From NCBI RefSeq assembly GCF_900637185.1, contig NZ_LR134352.1, positions 3,896,001-3,960,000 of the forward strand: a DNA stretch of 64,000 nucleotides, in the 5' to 3' direction. The position numbers and the translations under genes were made by a program. The stretch is from Nocardia asteroides. Lineage in GTDB: Bacteria; Actinomycetota; Actinomycetes; Mycobacteriales; Mycobacteriaceae. Shown here piece by piece: positions 38,799-47,659 of the stretch (position 1 is its first letter; every line of letters starts with the position of its first letter). The notes beneath the pieces are model-generated. The model was not told where the DNA came from and made no database searches. It worked only from the letters and a program-made list of their open reading frames with translations.

Positions 38799-39006
38799 GG
38801 CCGTCTCCTCCTCTCGAAGTGTCTCGTCGGTCTCGCCCTGTTGCGAATGACCGGCGTGGAATTCATGGTGGCACACGCCGCGCCGGATGTCGGCTGATTT
38901 ATTTCGGGTAACGCTCCGGTACCGACGGATTCGGAGAAGGGGCAGGTCGCGCTACATTTTCGGGGTGAGGTGCCCGTCGGGCGTGCCGAACGCGAGGAGT
39001 GGTGCC

Positions 39007-39702
39007 ATGCGGACAGCGCGGATTCCGGTCGCCGCGGCGTGCGCGGCGGTGCTGCTGCTCGGGGCCTGTGGCACCGATTCCACGGGCACCAGCGCCCCCG
39101 CCGACCGCCCCACCCCGACCCTGCCCGCTCCCGGCCCGGCCTCGTCGAGCCGGACGACGCCCGCGGGCCCGGCCACGCTCGTCCCGCCCGCCGCGGTTCC
39201 CGCCCCCGGTCCAGGCCCGGCGACCTCGGCGCCCGCGGCCGCCGGCGGTCCCACCAGCCCGCCCAGCGCGCCGGTGCCCGACAGCGCACCCACCTGCGCC
39301 GACGGGCAGGTACTCGTCGGTGGCGGCCCGGTCACGGCGGCGGCCGGGCACCAGGGCCTGACGTTGCGGTTCCGGCTGGTCGGCGCCAGTGCCCCGTGCG
39401 CGCTGACCGGCTATCCGGGCGTCGACGCCGTCGGTGCCGACACCGTGAGCGCCACCCGCACGCCGCGCGGCTATCTGGGTGGCCTCCCGCCCGGTCGGAG
39501 CGCTCCCGCCACCGTAATCCTCACCCAGGACCGAGGCGGCGAGGCCGTGGTGGAAGGGGTCGCCACGGATGCCACGGGCCTGCCCTGCCCGACCTATCGC
39601 GAGCTGCGGGTGACCGCGCCCGATACCACCGACACCGTCCCGGTCGCCGAATCGCTGTCCGTCTGCGACCTGGCCGTACACCCGATCACACCGATGCCCT
39701 GA
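39007..39702 (+). CDS. DUF4232-type lipoprotein with Pro-rich linker
   Basis: About 231 residues. Signal peptide with lipobox LLGAC (Cys near 22), then about 75 residues rich in Pro, Ala, Thr and Ser. A C-terminal domain follows with LTLRFRLVGASAPCALTGYPGVDAV and LPPGRSAPATVILTQD, as in DUF4232 secreted proteins. Two Cys pairs may form disulfides. ATG at 39007 has AGGAG upstream. It is probably tethered at the outer face of the membrane. The function is unknown. Confidence 0.8.
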   Translation: MRTARIPVAAACAAVLLLGACGTDSTGTSAPADRPTPTLPAPGPASSSRTTPAGPATLVPPAAVPAPGPGPATSAPAAAGGPTSPPSAPVPDSAPTCADGQVLVGGGPVTAAAGHQGLTLRFRLVGASAPCALTGYPGVDAVGADTVSATRTPRGYLGGLPPGRSAPATVILTQDRGGEAVVEGVATDATGLPCPTYRELRVTAPDTTDTVPVAESLSVCDLAVHPITPMP

Positions 39703-39819
39703 GGCCGGTTCGTGGCGAATCCGTTCCAGCCCGCCACCCGCCCGTACGTGATCCGCCACTACGATTCGGCCGGAACATGGCTCGCGCCGAGGCGCGGTGA
39801 TCGGCGTGGTAATCGACTG
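39703..39819. other. Convergent gap before the TetR gene
   Basis: 117 bp between the lipoprotein gene and the convergent TetR gene. GCGCCGAGGCGC near 39787 is a short hairpin. No gene or strong terminator is evident. Confidence 0.3.
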
Positions 39820-40419
39820 TCACGCAGTGGGATTCGTGCTCCATGCGTGCGCGACCGCGACAGCGGCATCGGCGGCACGCAGGGCATCAGCCGCGGTGAC
39901 CTCCTCATGGGTGACGAACAGCCGGTGGAACAGGGGTGCCAGTGCGAACCGGATCACCTCGGCGGCATCGATTCCTTCGGTGAGTTCGCCGCGCGCGACG
40001 GCGCGATCGACGATCACCGCCGCCTCGCCGTGGCGTGCGGTGTAGAAGGCGCGCAGTGCTGCGGCGGTGTCGGGATGCTGCATCCCCGCCGCGACGAAAG
40101 CCGTTGCCACCGGGCCTGATCCGGGGTCGGTGAACCCCATGCGCAGCAATTCGGTGAGGGCGTGCAGGTCGCCGGTGAGACTGCCGGTGTCCGGAATCGG
40201 CCAGGCCTGTCCGGCGCTGCGATCGAGCGCGTCGGCGACCAGGCCTGCGGGGTCGCGCCAGCGCCGGTACACCGTGGTCTTGTGCACGCCCGCGCGCTGG
40301 GCGACGCCCTCCACGGTGAGGCTCTGATAGCCGCCGTCCGCGAGCTCGGCCGTCGTCGCGTCGAGGACGGCTTCGCGCACTCGGGCGCTGCGCCCGCCCG
40401 GCCGACGTTGCGTATCCAA
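39820..40419 (-). CDS. TetR-family regulator of the ABC-F/lyase cassette
   Basis: About 199 residues. Helix-turn-helix near 12-58: VREAVLDATTAELADGGYQS, then LTVEGVAQRAGVHKTTVYRR. The C-terminal domain is the usual TetR ligand-binding type. TTG at 40419 is chosen because AGGAG lies six bases upstream. It is divergent from the ABC-F gene with about 70 bp between starts, the classic layout of a drug-responsive repressor. The inducer is probably the antibiotic handled by the two neighbours. Confidence 0.82.
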   Translation of the reverse strand: MDTQRRPGGRSARVREAVLDATTAELADGGYQSLTVEGVAQRAGVHKTTVYRRWRDPAGLVADALDRSAGQAWPIPDTGSLTGDLHALTELLRMGFTDPGSGPVATAFVAAGMQHPDTAAALRAFYTARHGEAAVIVDRAVARGELTEGIDAAEVIRFALAPLFHRLFVTHEEVTAADALRAADAAVAVAHAWSTNPTA

Positions 40420-40463
40420 AAACAACTCCTGTCGCGTTAGTAGCGAACCCTTTGTACATTAAA

Positions 40464-40477
40464 GCTACACACGTAGC
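40464..40477. promoter_or_regulatory. Candidate TetR operator
   Basis: GCTACACACGTAGC (arms GCTAC and GTAGC, 4-base spacer) lies between the divergent TetR and ABC-F genes, just downstream of an AT-rich TTTGTACATTAAAG segment. A related TAGCGAA half site lies upstream at 40441. It is a plausible repressor site. Confidence 0.5.
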
Positions 40478-40491
40478 GATTGGAGTGCTGT

Positions 40492-41970
40492 TTGACCACT
40501 CAACTGTCCGTGCACGCGCTGTCGAAGTCGTATGCCGACCGGCTGGTGCTCGATGCGGTATCACTGGCGATCCGACCCGGCGAGCGGGTCGGCATCGTCG
40601 GCGAGAACGGATCGGGGAAATCCACCCTGCTGCGGATCATGGCCGGGCTGGAGAGCGCCGACGCCGGCACGGTGACCGTCACGGCCGAGGACGGGCTGGG
40701 GCATCTCGCGCAGACCCTGGCCGGTGGGACCGTCGACGAGGCCGTGGAACACGCGCTGGGGGAGCTGCGCGCACTGGAACGCGGCATGCACGCCGCCGCC
40801 GAGGATCAGGACATGGACCGGTACGGCGCCCTGCTCGCCCGGTTCGAAGCCCGCGACGGCTACGCCGCCGATGCCAGGGTCGAAGCCTCCCTGCACGGAC
40901 TCGGCCTGGCCGGTCTCGACCGTGCCCGCGCACTCGACAGTCTCTCCGGCGGGGAGCGCGCCCGGCTCGGCCTGGCCTGCCTGCTCGCGGCCTCGCCCGA
41001 AGTATTGCTGCTCGACGAGCCCACCAATCACCTCGACGAGGCCGCGCTGACCTGGCTGGAGAACCGGCTGCGCACCCATCGAGGAACGGTCGTCGTCGTC
41101 TCCCACGACCGGGTCTTCCTGGACCGGGTGGTCACGGCGATCGTCGAGGTCGCCGACGGTGGCCTGACCCGCTACGGCGGCGGCTACACCGGCTTCCTGG
41201 CGGCGCAGGCGGCCGCCCGGGTGCGCTGGGAGCAGGCCTACGCGCAGTGGCGCGCCGAGATCGCCCGGCTCGAAGAATTCGCGACCTCCACCGCCCAGCA
41301 GGTCGCGCACGGCCGCGCGATGACCGACAACAACAAGATGGCCTACGACCGCAACGCGGGCCGGGTGCAGAGTTCGGTCGCCACCCGCGTCCGCAACACC
41401 TCCGAACGCCTGCGCAGGCTGCGCGAGGACCCGGTGCCGCGACCGCCGGAACCGCTGCGGTTCCGCGGCCGGTTCACGAGCACGGGCGGCGCCGGTGAGT
41501 TCACCATCGGCTCGATGACCCTGCGCGCCCGGGACCGGCTGCTGATCCACGGACCCAACGGATCAGGGAAGTCGACACTGCTCGACACCGTCCACGCCAC
41601 AGCCCCGGGCCGCATCGGCTACCTGCGCCAGGACTACCGCTTCGACCCCGATCGGACCGTCATCGAGACCTACGGCTGCGGCCGCGATGCGCTGCTGGCG
41701 ACCGGGCTGTTCGCCGCCGAGCAACTGGACCGCCCGGTGGGTACCCTCTCGGAGGGTCAGCGGCGCAGATTGGGCCTGGCCCGGGTCCTCGCCGGCGACT
41801 ACGACCTGCTGCTGCTCGACGAGCCCACCAATCACCTCTCGCTGACCCTCGTCGACGAGCTCGAGCGCGCCGTCCACGACTATCGGGGCGCGGTGGTCGT
41901 CGTCTCGCACGACCGCGCGCTGCGGCGCCGGTTCCGCGGAATACAGAAGGGAATCCAGGACTTTGGCTGA
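40492..41970 (+). CDS. ABC-F ATPase, likely ribosome-protection antibiotic resistance
   Basis: About 492 residues with two ATPase domains and no membrane part. The first has GENGSGKSTLLRIMAG near 37-52, LSGGERARLGLA and LLLDEPTNHLDE; the second has HGPNGSGKSTLLD near 350, LSEGQRRRLGLA and LLLDEPTNHLS. The linker is long, helical and charged (MTDNNKMAYDRNAGRVQSS). ABC-F proteins of this kind (Vga, Msr, TlrC type) displace antibiotics from the ribosome. TTG at 40492 has GGAG six bases upstream. Its gene overlaps the Vgb-like lyase gene by eight bases, which supports a resistance role over housekeeping EttA. Confidence 0.87.
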   Translation: MTTQLSVHALSKSYADRLVLDAVSLAIRPGERVGIVGENGSGKSTLLRIMAGLESADAGTVTVTAEDGLGHLAQTLAGGTVDEAVEHALGELRALERGMHAAAEDQDMDRYGALLARFEARDGYAADARVEASLHGLGLAGLDRARALDSLSGGERARLGLACLLAASPEVLLLDEPTNHLDEAALTWLENRLRTHRGTVVVVSHDRVFLDRVVTAIVEVADGGLTRYGGGYTGFLAAQAAARVRWEQAYAQWRAEIARLEEFATSTAQQVAHGRAMTDNNKMAYDRNAGRVQSSVATRVRNTSERLRRLREDPVPRPPEPLRFRGRFTSTGGAGEFTIGSMTLRARDRLLIHGPNGSGKSTLLDTVHATAPGRIGYLRQDYRFDPDRTVIETYGCGRDALLATGLFAAEQLDRPVGTLSEGQRRRLGLARVLAGDYDLLLLDEPTNHLSLTLVDELERAVHDYRGAVVVVSHDRALRRRFRGIQKGIQDFG

Positions 41971-42805
41971 CATCGTGCAGGTGATCGACGTACCGGGCGC
42001 CCCCTACGGCGTGACCACCGGGCCCGACGGCGCGCTGTGGTTCACCCTGGTCGCCCAGGGCGCCATCGGCCGCTACGGCGACGGCGTCGTGCGGACCTTC
42101 CCGGCGGACCCCGCCGGGCAGCCGACCGTCCTGGTCACCGGGCCCGACGGCGCCCTGTGGTTCACCGAGTTCCGCGGCGGCAGGCTCGGCCGGATCACGA
42201 CCGACGGGGTGATCGACGGTATCGCCGCCGACGGACCGTACGGGCTGTGCGCGGGGCCCGGTGACACGCTGTGGTTCACCGAGATCCAGGCGGGCCGGGT
42301 CGGGCGGCGAACCCCCGACGGCCGGATCGAGCACGCGGCTGTCGACGGGATGCCGTCGATGATCACGCCGGGTTCCGACGGCGCCGTGTGGTTCACCCTG
42401 AACCAGGGCAATGCCGTCGGCCGGGTCGACGACGACCTCGCGGTGACGGTGTACCCGCTCCCGACCCCGGCCGCCGCACCGGTCGGCATCACCGCCGGGC
42501 CCGACGGCGCGCTCTGGTTCGTCGAGATCGGCGCCGGTGCCGTCGGCCGCATCACCATCGACGGCACCGTCACCGAATTCGCGCTCCCGGACCCGGCCGC
42601 CCGGCCGCACGCCATCGTCACCGGGCCCGACGGCGCGCTGTGGTTCACCGAGTGGGCGGGCAACCGCCTCGGCCGGATCACCACCGACGGCACCGTCAGC
42701 CACCTCGCGCTGCCCGGCGAAGAACCGCACGGATTGACCGTCGACCCGGCCGGGCACCTCTGGGTGGCGATGGAATCCGGTGCGCTGGTGGAGGTCTCGC
42801 CCTGA
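41963..42805 (+). CDS. vgb: Virginiamycin B lyase-like streptogramin lyase
   Basis: 280 residues made of about seven repeats with the motif GPDGALWFT(E), one per beta-propeller blade, at regular 40-42-residue spacing. PHAIVTGPDGALWFTEWAGN and EEPHGLTVDPAGHLW in the last blades supply His and Glu residues where known Vgb enzymes have the catalytic pair. Vgb linearises type B streptogramins by metal-dependent elimination. TTG start overlaps the ABC-F stop. Homologous propellers also occur in enzymes with other substrates, but the ABC-F and TetR neighbours favour streptogramin resistance. Confidence 0.85.
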   Translation: MADIVQVIDVPGAPYGVTTGPDGALWFTLVAQGAIGRYGDGVVRTFPADPAGQPTVLVTGPDGALWFTEFRGGRLGRITTDGVIDGIAADGPYGLCAGPGDTLWFTEIQAGRVGRRTPDGRIEHAAVDGMPSMITPGSDGAVWFTLNQGNAVGRVDDDLAVTVYPLPTPAAAPVGITAGPDGALWFVEIGAGAVGRITIDGTVTEFALPDPAARPHAIVTGPDGALWFTEWAGNRLGRITTDGTVSHLALPGEEPHGLTVDPAGHLWVAMESGALVEVSP

Positions 42806-42815
42806 CGCTCCGAGG

Positions 42816-44105
42816 TCAGAGGTTGCCGACCTCGCGCTCGAGCCGGCGGGCGACCAGATCGCGGGCCTCTTCGCGCAGCGCGGGTCGGTAACCGCTGGGG
42901 TACACGGGATCCGCAGGGGCGTATTGCTTGAGCACCTCCTTGGCGAGGGTGATCTTGTGCACCTCGGTGGGCCCGTCGGCGATCGCCATCACCTCGGCGT
43001 AGGTGGTCATGTCCAGGAACGGCAGATCGGTGCTGACCCCGAGCGCGCCGTGCAGATGCAGGGCCCGCCGGGCGATGTCGTTCATCACCGTGGGCATGGC
43101 GATCTTGATCGCGGCGATGTCCTTGCGCACCGCCCGGTAGTCCTGGGCCCGATCGATGCGCCAAGCGGTGCGCAGTACCAGCAGCCGGAACTGCTCCATC
43201 TGGATCCAGCTGTCGGCGATCCGCTCCTGGGTCATCTGGAAACCACCGAGCACGCCCTTGCGGGCCGGGCGCGACACCGCGCGTTCGCACATCATGTCGA
43301 ACGCCTTGCGCACCAGCGCGACCGTGCGCATCGCGTGGTGCACCCGGCCGCCGCCGAGCCGGGTCTGGGCGACCAGGAATCCGGCGCCCTCGGCGCCGAG
43401 CAGGTGATCGGCGGGGACCCGGACATCGCTGAACCGCAGATGTCCTTCGTGCTCGCTGAATCCCGGCACGGTGAAATTGCGCACGATCTCCAGCCCGGGA
43501 GCGTCGGCGGGGACGATGAACATCGACAGCCGCAGATGCGGATCGGCGGCCGGATCGGTCACCACCATCACGATGTGGAAGGTGGCGAACTCGGCGGCGG
43601 AATTGAACCACTTCTCGCCGTTGATGACCCACTCGTCCCCGTCCCGCACCGCGGTGGTCTTGAACGCGGTCGGGTCGGAGCCGCCGGTGGGCTCGGTCAT
43701 CACGTAGCAGGAGCCGATCTCGCCGTCGAGCAGCGGCCGTAGGTACTTCTCCTTCTGCTCGGCCGTGCCGAAGTGCGCCAGGATCTCGGCGTTGCCGGAA
43801 TCCGGTGCCTGACAACCGAAGACGAGCGGCGCCCACATCGACGTGCCCAGCACCTCGTTGAGCAACGCGAGCTTGAGCTGGCCGTAGCCGGGCCCGCCGA
43901 GCTCGGGGCCCAGATGGCAGGCCCACAGGCCCTGCTCGCGCACCTGCCGCTGCAACGGCCGCATCAGGGCACGGATCTCGGGATCGGTGCGGTCGTAGGG
44001 ATTGGGGTAGAGCAGATCCAGGGGCTCGACCTCGGTGCGGACGAACTCCGCGACCCAGTCGAGCTTGCGCTGGTACTCCGGATCGGTCTCGAAATCCCAA
44101 GCCAT
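42816..44105 (-). CDS. Acyl-CoA dehydrogenase
   Basis: About 429 residues, the ACAD10/11-like length. CYVMTEPTGGSDPTAFKTTA near 140-159 is the FAD signature and INGEKWFNSAAEFATFHIVM follows. QTRLGGGRVHHAMRTVALVR and ADGPTEVHKITLAKEVLKQY near 385-404 are the C-terminal blocks, the latter in the catalytic-loop region. It probably oxidises acyl-CoA in beta-oxidation or xenobiotic degradation. ATG at 44105 is two bases after the TetR stop, so it is co-transcribed with that regulator. Confidence 0.9.
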   Translation of the reverse strand: MAWDFETDPEYQRKLDWVAEFVRTEVEPLDLLYPNPYDRTDPEIRALMRPLQRQVREQGLWACHLGPELGGPGYGQLKLALLNEVLGTSMWAPLVFGCQAPDSGNAEILAHFGTAEQKEKYLRPLLDGEIGSCYVMTEPTGGSDPTAFKTTAVRDGDEWVINGEKWFNSAAEFATFHIVMVVTDPAADPHLRLSMFIVPADAPGLEIVRNFTVPGFSEHEGHLRFSDVRVPADHLLGAEGAGFLVAQTRLGGGRVHHAMRTVALVRKAFDMMCERAVSRPARKGVLGGFQMTQERIADSWIQMEQFRLLVLRTAWRIDRAQDYRAVRKDIAAIKIAMPTVMNDIARRALHLHGALGVSTDLPFLDMTTYAEVMAIADGPTEVHKITLAKEVLKQYAPADPVYPSGYRPALREEARDLVARRLEREVGNL

Positions 44106-44107
44106 GA

Positions 44108-44767
44108 TCAGCCTTTCGTGTTGTCGTCGGTGACGGCGAGTCCGGACAGGACGGTGTCGGTGAGGATGTCGGCGATCTCGGCGGGGGAGTGCGCTCCGCG
44201 TTCGCGGTACCAGAACCCGAGCGAGTTGAGCATGCCGAGCAGCCCGTTGGTGACGATGTGGTCGGCCGTGCGCAACCGGCCCGCCGCGTACCCGGCGTCG
44301 ATCACCTCCTGCCAGAGCTGCTGCAGCCGATCGCGCAGCTGCTGGAGTTCGGCCGCGCGGGCGCCGGTGAGAGCGTCGGCGTCGCGCAGGTGCACCGCGA
44401 CCGCGCGCCGGTGCGTCACGATCAGCTCGACGTGACTGCGCACGAGCAGACGCAGCGTGGCGACCGGATCCGCGCCCGCGCCGACAATGCGTTCGGCGTC
44501 GGCGAGCAGCAGCCGGGTGTACTCGCCCAGGATCTCCCAGAGCAGTTCTTCCTTGGAGCCGATGTGGTAGTACAGCGCGCCGCGCTGCACGTCGGCCCGC
44601 GCGCCGATCTCGGCGACGCCGGTCGCGTGGAAGCCGCGCTCGGCGAACAGCTCGAGGGCCGCGGCGCGGATGCGCGCGGCGGTGTCGGCCGCGCCACGAT
44701 CGGTGGCGGGCGGGCGGCCGCGGCGCCGGACCGGGGCGACGGGCTCCTCGGGGTGCGCGACGCTCAT
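44108..44767 (-). CDS. TetR-family regulator of acyl-CoA dehydrogenase
   Basis: 219 residues. Helix-turn-helix near 33-78: IRAAALELFAERGFHATGVA and ADVQRGALYYHIGSKEELLW, the latter typical of TetR proteins that sense acyl-CoA (KstR2/FadR-like group). The N-terminus is basic and Arg-rich. ATG at 44767. It is coupled to the dehydrogenase gene and faces a 20-bp near-palindrome 43 bp upstream, its likely operator. The sensed ligand is probably an acyl-CoA, by family analogy only. Confidence 0.83.
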   Translation of the reverse strand: MSVAHPEEPVAPVRRRGRPPATDRGAADTAARIRAAALELFAERGFHATGVAEIGARADVQRGALYYHIGSKEELLWEILGEYTRLLLADAERIVGAGADPVATLRLLVRSHVELIVTHRRAVAVHLRDADALTGARAAELQQLRDRLQQLWQEVIDAGYAAGRLRTADHIVTNGLLGMLNSLGFWYRERGAHSPAEIADILTDTVLSGLAVTDDNTKG

Positions 44768-44809
44768 CGTGCCTCCGCTCCACCGCTCGACCAGGGCTGC
44801 CCGCCGGAA

Positions 44810-44829
44810 AATGTTCCGATCAGTACATT
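44810..44829. promoter_or_regulatory. Near-palindromic TetR operator
   Basis: AATGTTCCGATCAGTACATT matches its own reverse complement at 16 of 20 positions and is centred on GATC. On the minus strand a TTTAAT-type -10 element overlaps it. It lies upstream of the TetR gene in the 245-bp gap to glcB. Confidence 0.65.
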
Positions 44830-45012
44830 AAAACCCGGCGCGCCTACAATCAAGAGGTGTGCCGCCACGCCCATCGCATCGACCGTGGTGCTTCGGCGTG
44901 GCGGAATGGACGGCGCTCGCGCGACGTTCCACCCACACGAGATGTCAGCTCTACCCACGGGTAACATGACATCGACTTTTCCCACCCGGCTTTCTCAAAA
45001 GTGAGGCAGTAG

Positions 45013-47190
45013 ATGACAGAGCGGATTCAGGTCGGCGGGCTCCAGGTGGCCAGCGTTCTCCACGATTTCATCGAGAACGAGGCGCTCCCCGGTACCGGCG
45101 TAGATTCCGCCGCGTTCTGGGCCGGAGCCGAGCAGGTCGTCAACGACCTCGCCCCGCGCAACCGCGCCCTGCTGGCCGAACGCGACGAGATCCAGGGCAA
45201 GCTCGACGCCTGGCACCAGGAAAGCCCCGGCGCCGGCTACGACAAGGGCGCCTACAAGCAGTTCCTGACCGAGATCGGTTACCTGCGCCCCGAGCCCGCC
45301 CCGTTCCAGATCGGCACCGGCAATGTCGACGCCGAGATCGCCAGCACCGCGGGCCCGCAGCTCGTGGTGCCGGTGATGAACGCGCGCTTCGCGATCAACG
45401 CCGCCAACGCGCGGTGGGGTTCGCTGTACGACGCGCTCTACGGCACCGACGCCATCTCCGAGGCCAACGGCGCCGAGAAGGGCACCGGCTACAACCGCGT
45501 GCGCGGCGACAAGGTCATCGAGTGGGGCCGCAACTTCCTCGACGACGCCGTGACCCTGATCACCGGCTCGCACATCGGTTCGTCGTACTACAAGATCGTC
45601 GACGGCGAGCTCGAGGTCGGCCTGGAAGACGGCACCGACATCGGCCTGGCCGACCCCTCGCAGCTGGTGGGCTACCTCGGTGACCCCGAGGCCCCGACCT
45701 CGGTGCTGCTCAAGCACAACGGCCTGCACATCGAGATCCAGATCGACGCGAACTCGCCGATCGGTTCGACCGACACCGCCGGTGTCAAGGACATCGTGCT
45801 TGAGTCCGCGCTCACCACCATCATGGACTTCGAGGACTCGGTCGCCGCGGTCGACGCCGAGGACAAGGTCGTCTGTTACCGCAACTGGCTCGGCCTGATG
45901 AAGGGCGACCTGGCCGAAGAGGTCACCAAGGGCGGCAAGACCTTCACCCGCACCATGAACCCCGACCGCGTGTTCACCGCGCTCGACGGTTCGGAGCTGG
46001 TGCTGCACGGCCGCTCGCTGCTGTTCGTGCGCAACGTGGGCCACCTGATGACCTCCGACGCGATCATCGACGCCGAGGGCAACGAGGTGCCCGAGGGCAT
46101 CATGGACGGCCTGATCACCTCGCTGATCGCGGTGCACTCGCTCAACGGCGACAACACCCGCCTGAACTCGCGCACCGGCTCGGTCTACATCGTGAAGCCG
46201 AAGATGCACGGCCCCGACGAGGCCGCGTTCACCAACGAGCTGTTCGGCCGGATCGAGGACGTCCTCGGCCTGACCCGCAACACCCTCAAGGTCGGCATCA
46301 TGGACGAGGAGCGCCGCACCACGGTCAACCTCGCCGCGTCGATCGAGGCCGCCAAGGATCGCGTGGTGTTCATCAACACCGGCTTCCTGGACCGCACCGG
46401 CGACGAGATCCACACCTCCATGGAGGCCGGGCCGATGGTCCGCAAGGCCGAGATGAAGACCCAGACCTGGATCACCTCCTACGAGGACTGGAACGTCGAC
46501 ACCGGCCTGGCCAAGGGTCTGCCCGGCAAGGCCCAGATCGGCAAGGGCATGTGGGCCATGCCCGACCTGATGGCAGGCATGCTCGAGCAGAAGATCGTCC
46601 ACCCCAAGGCCGGCGCCAACACCGCGTGGGTGCCCTCGCCGACCGCCGCCACCCTGCACGCCACCCACTACCACCAGGTGGACGTGTTCAAGCGGCAGTC
46701 CGAGATCGCCAAGGGCGGCCCCCGGGCCACCGTCGACCAGATCCTGGAGATCCCCCTCGCGCAGTCCACCGACTGGTCCGACGACGAGAAGCGCCAGGAG
46801 CTCGACAACAACTCCCAGGGCATCCTGGGCTACGTCGTCCGCTGGATCGACCACGGTGTCGGCTGCTCCAAGGTGCCCGACATCAACGACATCGGCCTCA
46901 TGGAAGACCGTGCCACCCTGCGCATCTCGAGCCAGCTGGTCGCCAACTGGCTGCGCCACGGCATCGTCACCGAGGCCGACGTGATCGCCAGCCTCGAGCG
47001 CATGGCCCCCGTCGTCGACCGCCAGAACGCCGGCGACAAGGCCTACACCCCGATGGCCCCGAACTTCGACGCCAGCATCGCCTTCCAGGCCGCCAAGGAA
47101 CTGGTCCTCGAAGGCACCAAGCAGCCCAACGGCTACACCGAGCCGATCCTGCACCGCCGTCGTCGTGAGTACAAGGCCGCGCAGAAGTAG
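45013..47190 (+). CDS. glcB: Malate synthase G
   Basis: 725 residues, the full length of the G isoform. Begins [40 protein letters not shown] near 275, [40 protein letters not shown] near 385 and [15 protein letters not shown] near 515 are conserved blocks around the active site. It condenses glyoxylate with acetyl-CoA to malate in the glyoxylate pathway. ATG at 45013. It occupies the same relative place as M. tuberculosis glcB (Rv1837c) after the vWA gene, although here it faces the other way and other genes lie between. A strong terminator follows. Confidence 0.97.
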   Translation: MTERIQVGGLQVASVLHDFIENEALPGTGVDSAAFWAGAEQVVNDLAPRNRALLAERDEIQGKLDAWHQESPGAGYDKGAYKQFLTEIGYLRPEPAPFQIGTGNVDAEIASTAGPQLVVPVMNARFAINAANARWGSLYDALYGTDAISEANGAEKGTGYNRVRGDKVIEWGRNFLDDAVTLITGSHIGSSYYKIVDGELEVGLEDGTDIGLADPSQLVGYLGDPEAPTSVLLKHNGLHIEIQIDANSPIGSTDTAGVKDIVLESALTTIMDFEDSVAAVDAEDKVVCYRNWLGLMKGDLAEEVTKGGKTFTRTMNPDRVFTALDGSELVLHGRSLLFVRNVGHLMTSDAIIDAEGNEVPEGIMDGLITSLIAVHSLNGDNTRLNSRTGSVYIVKPKMHGPDEAAFTNELFGRIEDVLGLTRNTLKVGIMDEERRTTVNLAASIEAAKDRVVFINTGFLDRTGDEIHTSMEAGPMVRKAEMKTQTWITSYEDWNVDTGLAKGLPGKAQIGKGMWAMPDLMAGMLEQKIVHPKAGANTAWVPSPTAATLHATHYHQVDVFKRQSEIAKGGPRATVDQILEIPLAQSTDWSDDEKRQELDNNSQGILGYVVRWIDHGVGCSKVPDINDIGLMEDRATLRISSQLVANWLRHGIVTEADVIASLERMAPVVDRQNAGDKAYTPMAPNFDASIAFQAAKELVLEGTKQPNGYTEPILHRRRREYKAAQK

Positions 47191-47236
47191 TGCTGTCGAC
47201 TGTGTGAAAAGTAGCTCGTAGCAGCTCTTTTCGCTT

Positions 47237-47272
47237 GCGGCCCCGCCTCGGAGAAATTCGAGGCGGGGCCGC
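47237..47272 (+). terminator. Terminator of glcB
   Basis: GCGGCCCCGCCTCG pairs perfectly with CGAGGCGGGGCCGC (14 bp, GAGAAATT loop), followed by TGTCGTTG. Part of its sequence is repeated at 50829-50855. Confidence 0.85.
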
Positions 47273-47659
47273 TGTCGTTGCTGGAGATCATCGTGGATAA
47301 CGGGGCGTCAGCCGGAAACGGTCACCAACTGTGGGAGCTGACGGACGCTATTCGTGAACGAAAGAATTTCGTCGAAGCGCTTCCGTCCGAACAGATTCTC
47401 GGCTGCCGCGGATGCTGACCGATCGGCCGTCGCTTCGTCCTCGAAGCGAACCGGATGGAGAACTCGCGCTGACCATGGGGCGCGGTCGGGAAGCGCCGCG
47501 GCTACCCAGTGGCGTTCTCGACCCGGGAGCAACGGTCGTCGTGATCGACGCCACATGTGCTATGCAACTGGTTGCATATACGCCAGTGCGCGACCTATCG
47601 TGCAAGAACTGACGTTCACTCGGCTCGACCGCCGGTCCGTCCCGTCCTCGGAGGATTCA
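47273..47659. other. 387-bp region upstream of nitronate monooxygenase
   Basis: No convincing gene. A minus-strand frame ending at 47308 (tail FGRKRFDEILSFTNSVRQL) has some protein-like composition but no start signal and may be a remnant. The right end holds the promoter with the palindrome at 47561 and the GGAGGA site at about 47650. Confidence 0.4.
47561..47578. promoter_or_regulatory. Perfect palindromic operator with overlapping promoter
   Basis: TATGCAACTGGTTGCATA has perfect 8-bp arms and a 2-bp centre. TTGCAT within it (47572-47577) and TATCGT (47596-47601) form a -35/-10 pair with an 18-bp spacer, so a bound regulator would block the promoter of the monooxygenase gene. The shape fits a MarR-type site. 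No MarR gene is adjacent. Confidence 0.6.

Noticed and set aside
44995..47154. Long open frame antisense to glcB (about 720 codons)
   Set aside because: Shadow of the malate synthase codons; no motif and no start signal.
47308..47556. Minus-strand frame with tail FGRKRFDEILSFTNSVRQL
   Set aside because: The last 30 residues look protein-like, but no start or ribosome-binding site is present and the first half is not; kept only as a possible remnant.
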